Assembly: GCF_030651835.1 (NCBI RefSeq)
Contig: NZ_JAUSBX010000158.1
Location: 1 to 59,771 of the forward strand
Source: Methylicorpusculum sp.
GTDB lineage: Bacteria; Pseudomonadota; Gammaproteobacteria; Methylococcales; Methylomonadaceae
DNA length: 59,771 nucleotides
Direction of reading: 5' to 3'
Of the stretch, positions 8,228 to 19,198 are shown piece by piece. The notes under the pieces are model-generated. The model was not told the origin of the DNA and did no database searches. It saw nothing but the letters and a program-made list of their open reading frames with translations. Positions within the stretch are counted from its first letter, which is position 1, and every line of letters starts with the position of its first letter. The position numbers were made by a program, and so were the translations under genes.

Positions 8228-9438
8228 ATTGAATGTAAGTTTGAATTAAAGCCACCTATGTTCTGTCGAGCAATCTTCTTTACCCTGACACACTGAACCT
8301 GATCTCATGCGTCTATTTCGCGTTGTGGCAGCTAACGTATTAATTGCGCTCCGAACGACAGCTTTAAATATTTGCTAAAAATACGGATTATGTTGTACTG
8401 CATTGAAGTTAAAACCAATTGATTAATTGTTTTTCGAAGATAAGTGATGACCAGAAAGAAAGACAAACTTCAAAACTTACCATGAGCAGGACCGATAAAA
8501 CTGGCACCTGTTCTGAAGGGCTTCGAACGTCCCAGAGGGCAACTACGACAGAAGAAATCTTTTTGTTCTGGCTATCTAAGTTCTCGTTGTCATGAATGAA
8601 AGGTTCTGCCAGGCCATTTAAACGGCAAACCAGTGTCATCTCGTCATCATGAGGTTATAAAGCCCAAGGAAAAGATCGGTTCGGAAGTCGACAAGTGCGA
8701 TTAATCTTTTCGTGTTAAAGAGGGACACGGTGAGGCGGTTATTGAAGGCGTTATCCTCCTTACTCGTGAGGATGCAGAGGCCGACAGTGTGAGGACTTCG
8801 ATGTCAAAACGACTGAATGACTAATTGACTTCTCACCAAGCTAATTTTCGCAGGAATAGGTAGGTTTTTTTGCAGTTATCCAAAAGATATATTGGTTTTT
8901 TTGTTAACTCTGTCACGGCACAAAAACCCAATGCTAAAATCAAAAGCCAAGCCGTGCCTTTTAAAACCAAATTGGCGCAAGCCAGTGGACTGCTGATCTG
9001 GATCGCCAGGCACTTTGCGGTCTTGACGGTCGCTGTGCAACAGCCTAGAAAATTAAATGTTAAGGTAAACACAACAGATCGAAGTGTTCAAAGCCGTTCG
9101 GCTGGAAACTCTGAAATGCCCGTTTCAGGAGGTTTGGGTGTTCCGCTCCGCCCCCTAGGTAGCGCTGCTTACGACCGATCTTACCCTTGTCCGTGCCTCA
9201 GATCATCCGTCGTTATGGCACTTGATGGGAAAATTGAAGCCGGATTCAAGAAGCAAACGTAAGCATTTTTGAAGAACCATGCCCTGTGCGATAAGTCCGA
9301 ACTCAGGTATTTATGCGGTGCAATCGGGTAACAAGCCATTATTTATCAGTCCGCCTGACTCACAATAGCGATTGACCATAATCCTGCGGACGGGATTTCA
9401 GTGTTGTTTGGTTAATTGGCCATCATTAGCACCCAAAG
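8228..9438. other. 1.2-kb stretch without a recognisable gene
   Basis: No frame here has both a ribosome site and resemblance to a family. The longest (plus, 8870-9262) opens at TTG and ends in low-complexity residues. The stretch may be decayed DNA. No repeat I could match elsewhere in the window was found. Confidence 0.5.
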
Positions 9439-11301
9439 TTAATCCTTTGCCTGTTTTATCATTTTCTGACAATCAATATTTTGAACCTCCCCTATATCAA
9501 ATGGGGGGAGTAGCATGAGAGTAGACAAAGGATTAAGTGAAAATTTTGGTTTTAAGATAGTACCGGAAAAATTCAAGATTGAACGAAGTGTGAGCGGACT
9601 AAAATCACGAGGGTAAGGGGTAATAGCAAGATCAAAGGTTTCGTTTTTAAATGACAAATAGCCATTTCCATGAATCACACTATCCTTGGTGTTGAGCAAT
9701 AAAGTTTTTGAGCGGGCAATCCCGTCTTTAATGTCGGCATCGACAACAGCGCAGAGGATAGGAATTTGGGTATCTCCCACGATAAAGTAGCCAAGCGCGT
9801 GGAAAATATCTAACCCTATCAAATCGACTATCAAGGCACTTATCTTGCCATCGACTTGCACTAAATAGGCTTCTCCATTGGAGCTTGAAAGTATATCTTT
9901 AAGCGAATTGCCAGACCCTTTTAATTTCAACTTACCGTTAATTTTGCCCAACGTTTTCTGAATATCATCAACTTTTTTGATAATCCTGCTTAAAGAAAGG
10001 TCAATCACATGAATTTGAATGTCAACCTCTGCCGGGTTTGTAGACCCATAGGCTGACATCCAAAGGTTTATCCTGCCCTCGTCAATTCCGAACGTGACCG
10101 GTTCGAATTTCAATACACCGTTGTTAAGCGATAATTGACCGTCAAAGTTGGTTATGGGAATTTCCTTGTTAATAATATTTGTGGCGCGAAGTCGGGCCTT
10201 TCCATTGGCTGCACGAAGTTGTTTTAGGTCGAAATGATGATCGGCTATCAACGAATCATTTTGCGTAGCGCTTTGATCTTGATGGTTAGGTACGCCGCCA
10301 ATAAAGCCGCTTAAATCTGCAAGATCAAGCGTTTTGGCGAACAAATCCATAGTGAAATTCAAGGGCTCAAGAGTTGGGTTGACTAGAACTGTTCCTTGTA
10401 AATCAGTTTGACCAATCTCACCTTCTAAATGATCAAAACGCCAAGTGCTATCATGATGGCTTAAATTACCCGTTATTTTATAGGCTGAGCTGGGCGGTAA
10501 AGGGAGGCCGGTTAGAGGAAATAATTCAGCAAGATCAGGCCCTTTGATTGACAGGTTAAGCGTTGGATCGGCCACTTGCAGCGGCTGAATCACTGTGCCG
10601 CGAATGGCTATTTCAGTTTGGCCAAAAGTCATATTCAGCTTGACAGGGTAAGGATTCTTTTCTGAACGCAATTCTGAGTATGAACCTGCAGAAGCATGCA
10701 GATTTAGAGTTTTGTGTTGATAACTTCCCTTACTCTCAATGATAATCGGCTGTTGCCAGCCACCAGAGCCTTTTAAGGAATCTATATCCCCTTCGAAATT
10801 CATATCACGGATTTCATCATAATAATGAAATATTCCAGAAATAATATGCAGATTTTCGAAAATAATGGGTACTTCAAGCACGTTTGAATCAGCTTTCCGG
10901 TCAGAAAAACGCCAGTTTGTATCACCTTTCTTATTTTTTAATAAGAATAACTCCGGCTTGCTAATGCTTAAATCATTTATGAAGATCTCGCCATGAAATA
11001 GTTTCGATAGTGAAATTTGCAATAACAACTGATCAATTGTTGCAACGTTTTCCGGCCTCGGCCAAGCCCTGTTTTTGATCGAAATATGATTAAGCGTCAG
11101 TTTAGGTTGCCAGCCGATTTCCAGGAGAGTTGTGCCTTTTATATCAAGTTTTAGCCTTTCAGTATTAACGATAGCCTCAATAAACCAGACCCTGAAGTTA
11201 TTGGAATAGGCAAAACTTAGTAGAATACTTCCGAAGGCTAAGAACCCTATCAGGAGGATAACTAAAAATAAACGGGTTAGGGTTTTCAGTTTGAAGTTCA
11301 T
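9439..11301 (-). CDS. AsmA family protein
   Basis: A 620-residue envelope protein of the AsmA group, which spans the periplasm and is linked to outer-membrane lipid balance. Residues 11-32 form one N-terminal membrane helix, with most of the rest predicted periplasmic. Family traits are the early TTLLEIGWQPKLTLNHISIK, the IDQLLLQISLSKLFHGEIFI segment (the typical switch after a first beta block) and the C-terminal GLDIFHALGYF and DGIARSKTLLLNTKDSVIHG regions. It starts with an ATG and stands alone, with non-coding DNA on both sides. The length is normal for bacterial AsmA proteins. Confidence 0.85.
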   Translation of the reverse strand: MNFKLKTLTRLFLVILLIGFLAFGSILLSFAYSNNFRVWFIEAIVNTERLKLDIKGTTLLEIGWQPKLTLNHISIKNRAWPRPENVATIDQLLLQISLSKLFHGEIFINDLSISKPELFLLKNKKGDTNWRFSDRKADSNVLEVPIIFENLHIISGIFHYYDEIRDMNFEGDIDSLKGSGGWQQPIIIESKGSYQHKTLNLHASAGSYSELRSEKNPYPVKLNMTFGQTEIAIRGTVIQPLQVADPTLNLSIKGPDLAELFPLTGLPLPPSSAYKITGNLSHHDSTWRFDHLEGEIGQTDLQGTVLVNPTLEPLNFTMDLFAKTLDLADLSGFIGGVPNHQDQSATQNDSLIADHHFDLKQLRAANGKARLRATNIINKEIPITNFDGQLSLNNGVLKFEPVTFGIDEGRINLWMSAYGSTNPAEVDIQIHVIDLSLSRIIKKVDDIQKTLGKINGKLKLKGSGNSLKDILSSSNGEAYLVQVDGKISALIVDLIGLDIFHALGYFIVGDTQIPILCAVVDADIKDGIARSKTLLLNTKDSVIHGNGYLSFKNETFDLAITPYPRDFSPLTLRSILNFSGTILKPKFSLNPLSTLMLLPPFDIGEVQNIDCQKMIKQAKD

Positions 11302-11845
11302 TCTTTGATTATTTTGCTGGGCGCGCTTAAACAGTTTTTATGACTGCACGGGTTCTGTTGCAAGTTTTCATAAACTGAAAAGTTGCACTTATCGGTCGAC
11401 ACAGGGGGTATGTTTTTACAAACACTACCAAAGCCTTATAGGATTTTGCGAGAACCCAAAGCCCAAAAGAGATTGCGTTAATTATCCGCTTCCCAATTTT
11501 AGTCATTAAAAACAGGTCTATTTTTGGGGAATTAAAATGAGGTTCAAATCCGCGTCTTCTATAGTGATTCAAAGTAATCTATGTAACAATTCTGTCGTTT
11601 GTTTAAACTTACCTTGAGTTGGTGTTTGCAAGGTCATCTGATCGAAAATTTGCTTATTATCAGTTGCCGTTTTTGAGTAATTTCAACTGGCGGTGTTGGT
11701 CTTGGTGGGTGTATTTGTACTCCAGGGAAACTTAAATTCTAAAGAAGATACTTATCCAAGTTTTCAATAGCTTACTAACAATAGTAAAGTCAATATTTTC
11801 AGTTATAAGCCACGAATACCAATACATTGATTATCCCCGTTACTT
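11302..11845. other. intergenic, no gene recognised
   Basis: About 540 bases between the AsmA and Crp/Fnr genes. One minus-strand frame (11327-11572, 81 residues) opens at TTG and matches nothing I know. No terminator hairpin with a T-run is clear. Confidence 0.5.
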
Positions 11846-12583
11846 TTATTTTCGGTTGCTTGTGAGCAAGCGTTCATACTCATCTTTAACCACCGCATAA
11901 CACTCACACACTCGCATTTCAAGTTCGCGGCGTTTCAACACTGTAATCCGGCCACGAGCACCTACAATCAACTTATCAGATTCTAACTGACCAAGAACTT
12001 GGGTCACGCTTGCCCGGCGTATACCCAATAATTGCCCAATTCTAGCTTGCGTTATTAATACTTTGTTGTCATTTAATCTATCCAAAGTCATCAACAACCA
12101 TCGGCAAATTTGCTGATCCAGATTATGATGCTGGTTGCAAACTGCAACTAGAGATGTCTGAGCAAGTAACCCCTGCGTATAAAGCAGGGCTAGATGTTGC
12201 AGTTTACCCCCTAACGAGAATTCTTGTTTCATCACTTTCCGGCTGAGTCGATAAGCATGACCTACACTTTGAACTTCTGTGCTAGTAGGCAAGCTCTCCC
12301 CGCCCATAAAAATGGATATGCCAACTATACCCTCGTTACCAACAAGAGCTGTTGCGCTTGTGGAACCGTCCTCCAGAGAGTAGACCATCGAAACAATGCC
12401 AGAGATAGGGAAATGCACAAATTTTACATGGTCACCTGACTCGGACATCGTTAATCCCAATGGTAACTCAACGAGCTTAAGATCGGATGCCACACGGTTA
12501 TAATCAGTGGCAGGAAGGGCTGCTAATATGAAGTTTTGCTTAGGGTCTGGGGGCGAATCATTTATTTTTATCGTTTGTGACAT
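11846..12583 (-). CDS. Crp/Fnr family transcriptional regulator
   Basis: A 245-residue regulator with an N-terminal cyclic-nucleotide-like sensor fold (about 20-150: VELPLGLTMSESGDHVKFVH, GNEGIVGISIFMGGE) and a C-terminal winged helix (about 165-235: QQICRWLLMTLDRL, then ITQARIGQLLGIRRASVTQV). No four-cysteine FNR cluster is seen and the usual cAMP-binding Arg/Ser pocket is not obvious. The ending ECYAVVKDEYERLL marks a subfamily common in proteobacteria whose ligand is unknown. Start chosen at 12583 (MSQTIKIND): a longer frame exists to 12652 but would add 23 residues absent from family members I recall. The start remains uncertain. Confidence 0.82.
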   Translation of the reverse strand: MSQTIKINDSPPDPKQNFILAALPATDYNRVASDLKLVELPLGLTMSESGDHVKFVHFPISGIVSMVYSLEDGSTSATALVGNEGIVGISIFMGGESLPTSTEVQSVGHAYRLSRKVMKQEFSLGGKLQHLALLYTQGLLAQTSLVAVCNQHHNLDQQICRWLLMTLDRLNDNKVLITQARIGQLLGIRRASVTQVLGQLESDKLIVGARGRITVLKRRELEMRVCECYAVVKDEYERLLTSNRK

Positions 12584-12914
12584 ATTTTGAATATCCAAGT
12601 ATGAAAAATTGTTAAATTGGATTAACACAGACCATGACAGTATATTATTCATACTATTTGGGCTAGAGAAACTTTTCTTTGACTATCGTTGCCCTCAGCA
12701 AATGAGGATTTACCCATAAATTGAGTCTGATCGCCAACGTCATTTTTTAGCTATTTCTCCTAGTGAAATAGGGGTGGTCGTCAATGACGGGTTTGGGTCG
12801 ATTTGCCACTTTTACTTTCAGCCAAAATTGAATTTCATCGCGGTCTGCTAACGAGAATAATCGCCCCACTAATTTTGGACTTATCCTGCCAATTGGCTTC
12901 AACACCCTGTCAAA

Positions 12915-13190
12915 CTATTTGGTATCCTCGACGGCCTCATGCAGAGCACCTTGATTGCCTTTCAGACCCAAGACATAATCACCGCCTGGATCGACGATCT
13001 GTTTGGCAATGTCGCGCTGACAACCCATGGCGTCAATGCTCACGATGCAGCCTTTCAGTTCCAGCAATGCCAACAGTTTGGGAATGGCGGTGATTTCATT
13101 CGACTTCGCTTCCGTGACTTCCTGGCCTAATACCAATATAAGGGTCAGCCCGCCTTTCGAGCCATCAAATAATGCTTTGGCCATGTGCAA
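12915..13190 (-). pseudogene. ISAs1-family transposase fragment
   Basis: About 90 residues of the centre of an ISAs1 / H-repeat-associated transposase: [40 protein letters not shown] and [19 protein letters not shown]. Intact family members are about 370 residues, so both ends are missing. The upstream residues ([14 protein letters not shown]) no longer match, and a stop follows soon after the last conserved block. It lies in about 1 kb of otherwise empty sequence between the Crp/Fnr and GGDEF-EAL genes. Confidence 0.8.
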
Positions 13191-13583
13191 CTGCTACAAA
13201 AGAACTTTGCGAGCTGCAAGCGTCTGACCAGACTTGCAGCATTCCATGAACTATCCTGGCACAGAGGGTTATTAGATCAGGTCAATTTGCCAGTTCAGGA
13301 AAGCAGAACAAAGGTATATCGATTTACCCTTGAAATTCATACCGAACAGCCCGGAATCAGCAGGCAAGGCTTAGTTGGGAATAGACCATATTCACTATAC
13401 GCAAACGGTCTGACCGATATAGTATGTTATGCGGTGCAACTTGTAGGCGTTGGTTGAGATTTAGCTTAATCCACCGAACTACCTATCTCTTCGGCAAGAA
13501 GTCCGATTCAGAGAAGTTCGAATGCGGATTCAATAACATTCACCTATCAATGCAAAGGCGACTTAACAGTACTTCAAAATGTC
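13191..13583. other. decayed intergenic DNA beside the ISAs1 remnant
   Basis: No gene recognised. The region probably includes the missing end of the ISAs1 element in degenerate form, but I could not read any conserved block or matching terminal repeats. Confidence 0.4.
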
Positions 13584-15974
13584 TTAACGTTGGCTGAGCA
13601 AGCTTTCAAATTGCTCAATTGAAACAGGTTTGCCGAATAGAAATCCTTGAAAATGGTTGCAGCCATGAATAGCTAAAAAATCGCGCTGTTCCATCGTTTC
13701 CACGCCTTCGGCAATCACATTGAGTCCCATGCTTTGCGCCAAGGCTACGATAGTGCGAGCGATAGCCGCGTCATTGGGATCGGTCAATAAATCGCGAACA
13801 AAACCCTGATCAATTTTTAGTTGCTCCAGCGGCAATCTCTTTAGGTAAGACAAGGATGAGTAACCTGTGCCGAAATCATCTAACGAAAAGCTCACACCTC
13901 TGTCTCTTAACACATTCATCTTGCTAATGACATCTTCAACGTTGTCCACTAAAAGGCTTTCAGTCATCTCCAGTTTAAGTTTGCCGGGGTCAGCGCCTGT
14001 ACGTTCAAGCAATTCCAGCACTTGTTTAGCAAAATCTTCCTGGCGAAATTGATGAACGCTCACATTAACGGCAAGCCTTAAGTGTTGGGTATTCGGCGCT
14101 TTAGTCCAACTCACCAATTGTAGGCATGCTGTTTCCAATACCCATTGACCAATGGCTAGTATTAACCCCGTCTCTTCGGCCAAAGGGATGAATTCCGCGG
14201 GAGAGACCATGCCTCGTTCAGGATGCGACCAGCGAATGAGTGCTTCCGCACCCACGATATGATCGTCCCTGTCGACTTGCACTTGGTAAAAAAGCGAGAA
14301 TTGCTGGTGATGAATGGCTTGGCGCAAATCGTTCTCTAACGCGGTTCTTCGATTCAGACTGTCTTGCATGTTTTGATCGAAGAAACGCAGGGTATTGCGC
14401 CCTGCCGCCTTTGCCTGATACATGGCTATGTCGGCTTGTTTCATTAGACCCTCTACTGGAACACCGTGGCCTTTGAACAAGGCAAATCCGATACTGGGTG
14501 TACTTAAATAGTCGTGACCATCCAAAGGGTAAGGTATGCAAAGCGTCGTCAGGATTTTTTCACCGATGAATTTGCTTTGCACAACAGCCTCATCAGGCAA
14601 AGCGCTCAAGTTCTCCAATATGATGACAAACTCATCGCCGCCTATACGGGCAACCGTATCGCCTTCACGCCCACTGGCCAAAAGGCGTTCAGCGACCTGT
14701 TGCAAAAGCAGGTCGCCAATGTGGTGCCCCAAGGTATCATTAAGTGTCTTGAAATTATCCAGATCGATAAACAGCAATGCACCATGTAAATTACTCCGAG
14801 CACTGGTTGCGAATGCTTGCCTTACTCGATCATGTAAAAGTGTCCGATTGGGTAGTTGTGTCAGTTGATCGTAATAGGCCAGTTGTTTGATTTTGTCTTC
14901 ACTGTATTTGCGCTCAGAAATATCATTGAAAATCGCAATATAATTGGTGACTTCGGCCCACTCATTTTTTACCGCCGTAATTGTCAAAAATTCAGGATAG
15001 GTTTCGCCATTCTTACGCCGATTCCAGATTTCCCCTTGCCAACTACCCGATTGAGCGATTCTGCTCCACATTTCCTGATAAAACGCAGCATTGTGAAGTC
15101 CCGATTTTAGTATTCGCGGTGTCTGACCCTTTGCGTCTTCCGGCGGATAACCTGTGGTTTGCGTGAAGGCCTGATTAACCTGCAAAATAACGGTATCCGC
15201 GTCGGTGATCACCATGCCCTCATGCGCTTCAAATGCCGTGGCGGCTATTCTCAACTGATGCTCTGATTGTTTACGCTCAGTGATATCTAAGTGCTCCGAG
15301 ATCCACACCAGTCCGAATTCGGGATGTTCAAATGTGGTAACACAGGCGTAACACCAGAAAAGGCTGCCGTCTTTTTTGACATTATGCACCTCGCCACTCC
15401 AGATTCCTGTCCTCTCAAGCGCTGAGATTATTGAATCGTGTATTGGTGGGTGACTATCGATACCTGGAGCATTAACCACGCTGACATGCTTTCCGAGAAG
15501 TTCACCTGGCACATAACCAAACATGTCCTCAAACCGGGGGTTGGCAAAAACAATAGTTTGGTCAGTAGTTCCAATCAAATATATTCCTTCCGCCAGATTG
15601 TTTAAAATTTGGCTATGGAAGCGCAGCATGTTTTCGTCCTGTTTGCGCGCAGTGATGTCCTCGAATATTGTTACAAATTGCCCAGGCCCAGCTGTGTAAA
15701 CATGAATCAGAAAATGTTTCTGTAAAGGCAAGAAATAGTGTTCAAATGAAGTTCCAATTTTCGTACGCTCAACCTGAGCATAGACATCAATAAAAGGTGG
15801 CTCCCCTGTTCCGTATATCTCCGAAGCTAATCGGTTAACGATGCGCTGCTCGGCAAGTCCAGTATGCTTTTCGTAGGCGGGATTGATTTCGAGGATCAGA
15901 TAATCTTTAGGTTTTCCGGATATGTCATAGATAAGTTGATGTAACGCAACCCCCTCCAACATGTTAGAAAACAA
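13584..15974 (-). CDS. PAS-PAS-PAS-GGDEF-EAL c-di-GMP enzyme (main part of a frameshift-split gene)
   Basis: A 796-residue cytoplasmic protein with three PAS domains (about 1-110, 118-236, 242-357), a GGDEF domain (about 367-530, intact GGDEF in ARIGGDEFVII) and an EAL domain (about 548-790, EALIRWSHP and DDFGTGYSSL). Both catalytic signatures look intact, so it could make or degrade cyclic di-GMP, controlling motility and biofilm. The frame opens at a TTG in mid-domain; upstream in the same frame the reading QLKQEESELRFASLFSNM continues back to about 16013. A PAS reading frame ends at 16007, and one missing base near there would fuse them into a protein of about 960 residues. Confidence 0.88.
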   Translation of the reverse strand: MFSNMLEGVALHQLIYDISGKPKDYLILEINPAYEKHTGLAEQRIVNRLASEIYGTGEPPFIDVYAQVERTKIGTSFEHYFLPLQKHFLIHVYTAGPGQFVTIFEDITARKQDENMLRFHSQILNNLAEGIYLIGTTDQTIVFANPRFEDMFGYVPGELLGKHVSVVNAPGIDSHPPIHDSIISALERTGIWSGEVHNVKKDGSLFWCYACVTTFEHPEFGLVWISEHLDITERKQSEHQLRIAATAFEAHEGMVITDADTVILQVNQAFTQTTGYPPEDAKGQTPRILKSGLHNAAFYQEMWSRIAQSGSWQGEIWNRRKNGETYPEFLTITAVKNEWAEVTNYIAIFNDISERKYSEDKIKQLAYYDQLTQLPNRTLLHDRVRQAFATSARSNLHGALLFIDLDNFKTLNDTLGHHIGDLLLQQVAERLLASGREGDTVARIGGDEFVIILENLSALPDEAVVQSKFIGEKILTTLCIPYPLDGHDYLSTPSIGFALFKGHGVPVEGLMKQADIAMYQAKAAGRNTLRFFDQNMQDSLNRRTALENDLRQAIHHQQFSLFYQVQVDRDDHIVGAEALIRWSHPERGMVSPAEFIPLAEETGLILAIGQWVLETACLQLVSWTKAPNTQHLRLAVNVSVHQFRQEDFAKQVLELLERTGADPGKLKLEMTESLLVDNVEDVISKMNVLRDRGVSFSLDDFGTGYSSLSYLKRLPLEQLKIDQGFVRDLLTDPNDAAIARTIVALAQSMGLNVIAEGVETMEQRDFLAIHGCNHFQGFLFGKPVSIEQFESLLSQR

Positions 15975-16006
15975 GGAGGCAAACCGAAGCTCGCTTTCCT
16001 CTTGTT

Positions 16007-16450
16007 TCAGCTGGGCGCTTTTAGTTCTGATATATCCTCAAATATCGAATAAACACCTGTTATAGCATTATCCGCTTCGTCTTTGATCGGTATAGAATTA
16101 ATATTGATCCAGTTGATGTTTTGCCGTGTGGGATTAAAAACTCCCATCACGGTTTGAAGCACGGGGTTTCCCGTCCTGAGTGTCACCATGGAAGGATGAT
16201 CTGATCCGGGAAACGGGGAACCATCTTCATGGATAGATTGCCAGTGAGGATCGATGGAGGTAACGCCACGCATTTGATCGAGAGACAATCCAAGAATCTT
16301 CTCGGCCGCAGGGTTGGCTGAAATGATTTGGCCTCGTAAATTTTGATAAACAATGCCCAATGGCAGCGCATCGAATAACGAACCACTCTGGGGATAGCGG
16401 GGATGTAAATCGCTGCCTGAAGAGGAGTATGCTCCTTTAGTGTTATTCAT
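16007..16450 (-). CDS. N-terminal PAS part of the split GGDEF-EAL protein
   Basis: A 147-residue product that is almost wholly one PAS domain (LPLGIVYQNLRGQIISANPA, then ENLHE-like SIHEDGSPFPGSDH, and the PAC ending VYSIFEDISEL). It ends in KAPS directly after the PAC motif, exactly where such proteins normally run into a coiled linker. The linker (QLKQEESELR) is found in the adjacent frame. Insertion of one base in the AAAA run near 16018-16023 restores SELKSAQLKQEESELR. Hence I read it as the 5' end of the gene at 13584. The true start is the ATG at 16450. Confidence 0.8.
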   Translation of the reverse strand: MNNTKGAYSSSGSDLHPRYPQSGSLFDALPLGIVYQNLRGQIISANPAAEKILGLSLDQMRGVTSIDPHWQSIHEDGSPFPGSDHPSMVTLRTGNPVLQTVMGVFNPTRQNINWININSIPIKDEADNAITGVYSIFEDISELKAPS

Positions 16451-16704
16451 CTACTAGTAAAATCAACAATATGCCTTGAAGTTGAATAATATCTTGATTA
16501 AATAATGGGGTCCGCACATCAAAGAGTGGTTGTCATCGAATGAAACTCTCCCGAGCATAATAATGATTTTAATTGCGGGGGGTTGGCTTTTGGCCGAAAC
16601 TGCAAAATTGTTTCAGCGATTCGTCCACTGGGCGTAATGATCCAATTGCTCAGTTACGCGGTGGTTTTTCCGAAAATAAGGGTTGCTTTCCTACAAAACC
16701 CTGT

Positions 16705-18042
16705 TCAGTACGTCTGGTCCGGGGAAAAAAAGTTGACCTGATTGCGCCCCTTGTTTTTCGAGGCATACATTGCCGCATCCGCATGATTAACCAACTCTTT
16801 GGCAAAGGGTGTATCCTGCGGAGAAAGCGAAACGCCAATACTGGCAGAGATCTGAATGGTATGGTTGCCAAGATTGAAAGGTTCGGCCAGCCGTTGCCGA
16901 ATTTTTTCTGCGACGATTTCGACATGCCTCGGATTTTGTAAGTTCTTCAAGATAACAATAAATTCATCGCCCCCTAAGCGTGCAGCAGTATCACTTTCCC
17001 GAACACAGTCATGAATGCGTTCTGCTGTCTGCTTTAACAAGTTGTCGCCAGCTTCATGGCCCAATCGATCATTGATTTCCTTGAAATAATCCAAATCAAT
17101 GAACAGCAGTGCAATCGAGGTACCAAAACGGTGGGAATGTTTTATATATTCTTCCAGTCTATTGGTAAAAAGGCTACGATTGGGCAACCCGGTTAAGTCA
17201 TCGTAGTTCGCCTTAGTCCAGTTATTATGTTCTGACGCTCTGCGTTCGGTGACGTCGTGACCTATACAGACCACTGACTCTACCTCACCGTCTTTGTTGA
17301 ACACCGGTGTAAAGACATAGTCATGCCAGACTAGTTTTCCGGAGAAGGCTGTATAGTGCGCTTCTCGGCTAACGGATCCTTTGAAACGGATGACCTGTTC
17401 AACTTGTTCCTGTAGATCTGCCGCAATCGGAACGTGTAGATCGTAGCAATTTTTTCCTATCATTTCCTCGATCGTCAGGCCGAATAAATCCGTCAGTTGT
17501 TTATTCGCATACACAAACCTGCCCTCAAGGTTAAAGCTAAAAATCAGATCGGGGCCGGACGCCAGAATCGTCTCGAACATGCGGGAGTCGTATTCTTTTT
17601 CTGTCGAGTAACCAACCACTGATTCGGTAATAGCCTGATCAATGGCTTCGTTGAAGCGGATTAGATCGCCCAAGTCGGTTTCTGCATTAATCTGCTTAAA
17701 ATCCTGCTTTATCCACAGTCTGGTCACACTGGCACGCAGGGCTCGGAATTCTGAGACTGTAGAATTCAGGCTGAAACCTGCCGCTAAACGTTCCGATCCA
17801 TGCGTGGTTGCTGCGGTTACGGAACCATTCGAGATTTGTTGCCCCTTTGCCTTTTGCTTTTGATCCTTCTCGGACTGGGGACGAGCCAGATCAGCGGCAA
17901 TCGTGAGCAGCATCTGCCTGAGGTGATCTCGCAACTGACGAGTATTCATGCCGTCCGCGTCCGACAGGTAGTTTGCGGCGAAATCTTCCCATTCCTGTAG
18001 AATCCCTTCAAGATTTCCAAGGATAAATTTATCAAGGCGCAT
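16705..18042 (-). CDS. RsbRD-like N-terminal domain, PAS and GGDEF diguanylate cyclase
   Basis: A 445-residue soluble protein. Residues about 1-150 are helical and resemble the RsbRD N-terminal sensor domain (LRDHLRQMLLTIAADLARPQ, then LNSTVSEFRALRASVTRLW). A PAS/PAC domain follows (about 158-270, ILASGPDLIFSFNLEGRFVY to GHDVTERRA), then a GGDEF domain (about 280-442, with ARLGGDEFIVIL). The GGDEF signature is intact, so cyclic di-GMP synthesis is expected. No membrane segment is present. The gene lies 254 bases upstream of the split PAS-GGDEF-EAL gene on the same strand, a local cluster of c-di-GMP signalling. Confidence 0.88.
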   Translation of the reverse strand: MRLDKFILGNLEGILQEWEDFAANYLSDADGMNTRQLRDHLRQMLLTIAADLARPQSEKDQKQKAKGQQISNGSVTAATTHGSERLAAGFSLNSTVSEFRALRASVTRLWIKQDFKQINAETDLGDLIRFNEAIDQAITESVVGYSTEKEYDSRMFETILASGPDLIFSFNLEGRFVYANKQLTDLFGLTIEEMIGKNCYDLHVPIAADLQEQVEQVIRFKGSVSREAHYTAFSGKLVWHDYVFTPVFNKDGEVESVVCIGHDVTERRASEHNNWTKANYDDLTGLPNRSLFTNRLEEYIKHSHRFGTSIALLFIDLDYFKEINDRLGHEAGDNLLKQTAERIHDCVRESDTAARLGGDEFIVILKNLQNPRHVEIVAEKIRQRLAEPFNLGNHTIQISASIGVSLSPQDTPFAKELVNHADAAMYASKNKGRNQVNFFSPDQTY

Positions 18043-19198
18043 AATAGTCTCGTTATCTATAAGTTTTATTCAACGCGACGCTCCAAAATCGTTCGTTTGA
18101 AATGCTAGTATGCAGAAAACTACTACAAAGGTAGCGACCGAATTCGAATACGAATGCTCAGTGAGTTTGACCGGAACACGCAGTCACTGACTACGTCTGG
18201 ATATGTGATTGGATGAGTTAGCTATAAGTGCTTTTATTAGACTTATATTTCAATTTCTCAACTTTGAATACAGTCCCGCCCGCGCCGCGCAGGCTTGAAC
18301 TCAAACCGAAGGCGCCGTGTAGCGATTGAACCGAGTAACCGCGCAGACGCCCGGTCAAAGCGACAATAGAGGGTTGCCGCTTATTAATGGCTTTAAAAAG
18401 TGTTTCCACGTCAGAAAGCATAACGATCTAAATGATTTTGCTCTGTGCGCTAGAGCGCTTAGTGAAAAAGACGCTCGATTTTGGCAGCCCCTTTATATGC
18501 GGATGACTTGATGGAAGAACAAAAGACCTTCTTAAAAAGCAACAGGAACTTGGCCTAAAACAAGACAAGATTGAGAAAAGTAGGTGAATCCGATTTAGCC
18601 AAAAAGGAGTATCGATAGAACGCGCAGATAATCCATCTATATTAGTGGTAGCTCATGTAATGCAGTTAACTTTTTTATATTTGTGCAATCGTCAGCTGAC
18701 CTTGACAGGAACTTTCGAGTCTACCAATAAATTTGGAGGCGAGTGTCGAGCATCCTTCGAGAAGATCTTTTCCATTCATAATGAACATGCAGCCCCATTA
18801 ATTTTCCATTTCCAACATCAAGTTTTCAAAGTAATTCGCCGAATAAGAATAGCATCAATCATTCCTCTCAGCGAACTTAGCCAAGCGGACGATGCTCAGA
18901 ACTGTTGATGCTTGTATTACAAACCTATCGCGAAACAATCGAGGAATAGCTTTACAACAAAGTTGGCTTACTGCCGGAGGGTTGCCATTTGGCCGATAGG
19001 GTGAGGTCACCAATGACTGCTTAGTAGCCCTCCAATTCGCAGAAACTGTATTTGGCTGAATGGCCGGTTTGGAGAAGCGCGACAGGCAGGAATGGGTCGG
19101 ACTTTCACATTAATTGAAGTGAAAGAATTAAATTATCGAACGGCTGGTATGGAGAAGAGGCAAAATTCCAATGTTTTCATATCGAGACGATAATCTGT
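18043..19198. other. 1.15-kb stretch without a supported gene
   Basis: Frames of 60-90 residues occur but match no family. It borders the PIN-toxin and IS66 remnants to the right and is most simply decayed mobile DNA. Confidence 0.5.

Noticed and set aside
8870-9262. 130-residue frame on the plus strand
   Set aside because: TTG start without a ribosome site and a composition that does not look like a protein.
11327-11572. 81-residue frame on the minus strand
   Set aside because: TTG start, no ribosome site and no recognisable motif.
18218-18421. 67-residue frame on the minus strand starting MLSDVETLFKAINK
   Set aside because: Plausible opening but no known family, a weak start, and it lies in decayed DNA.
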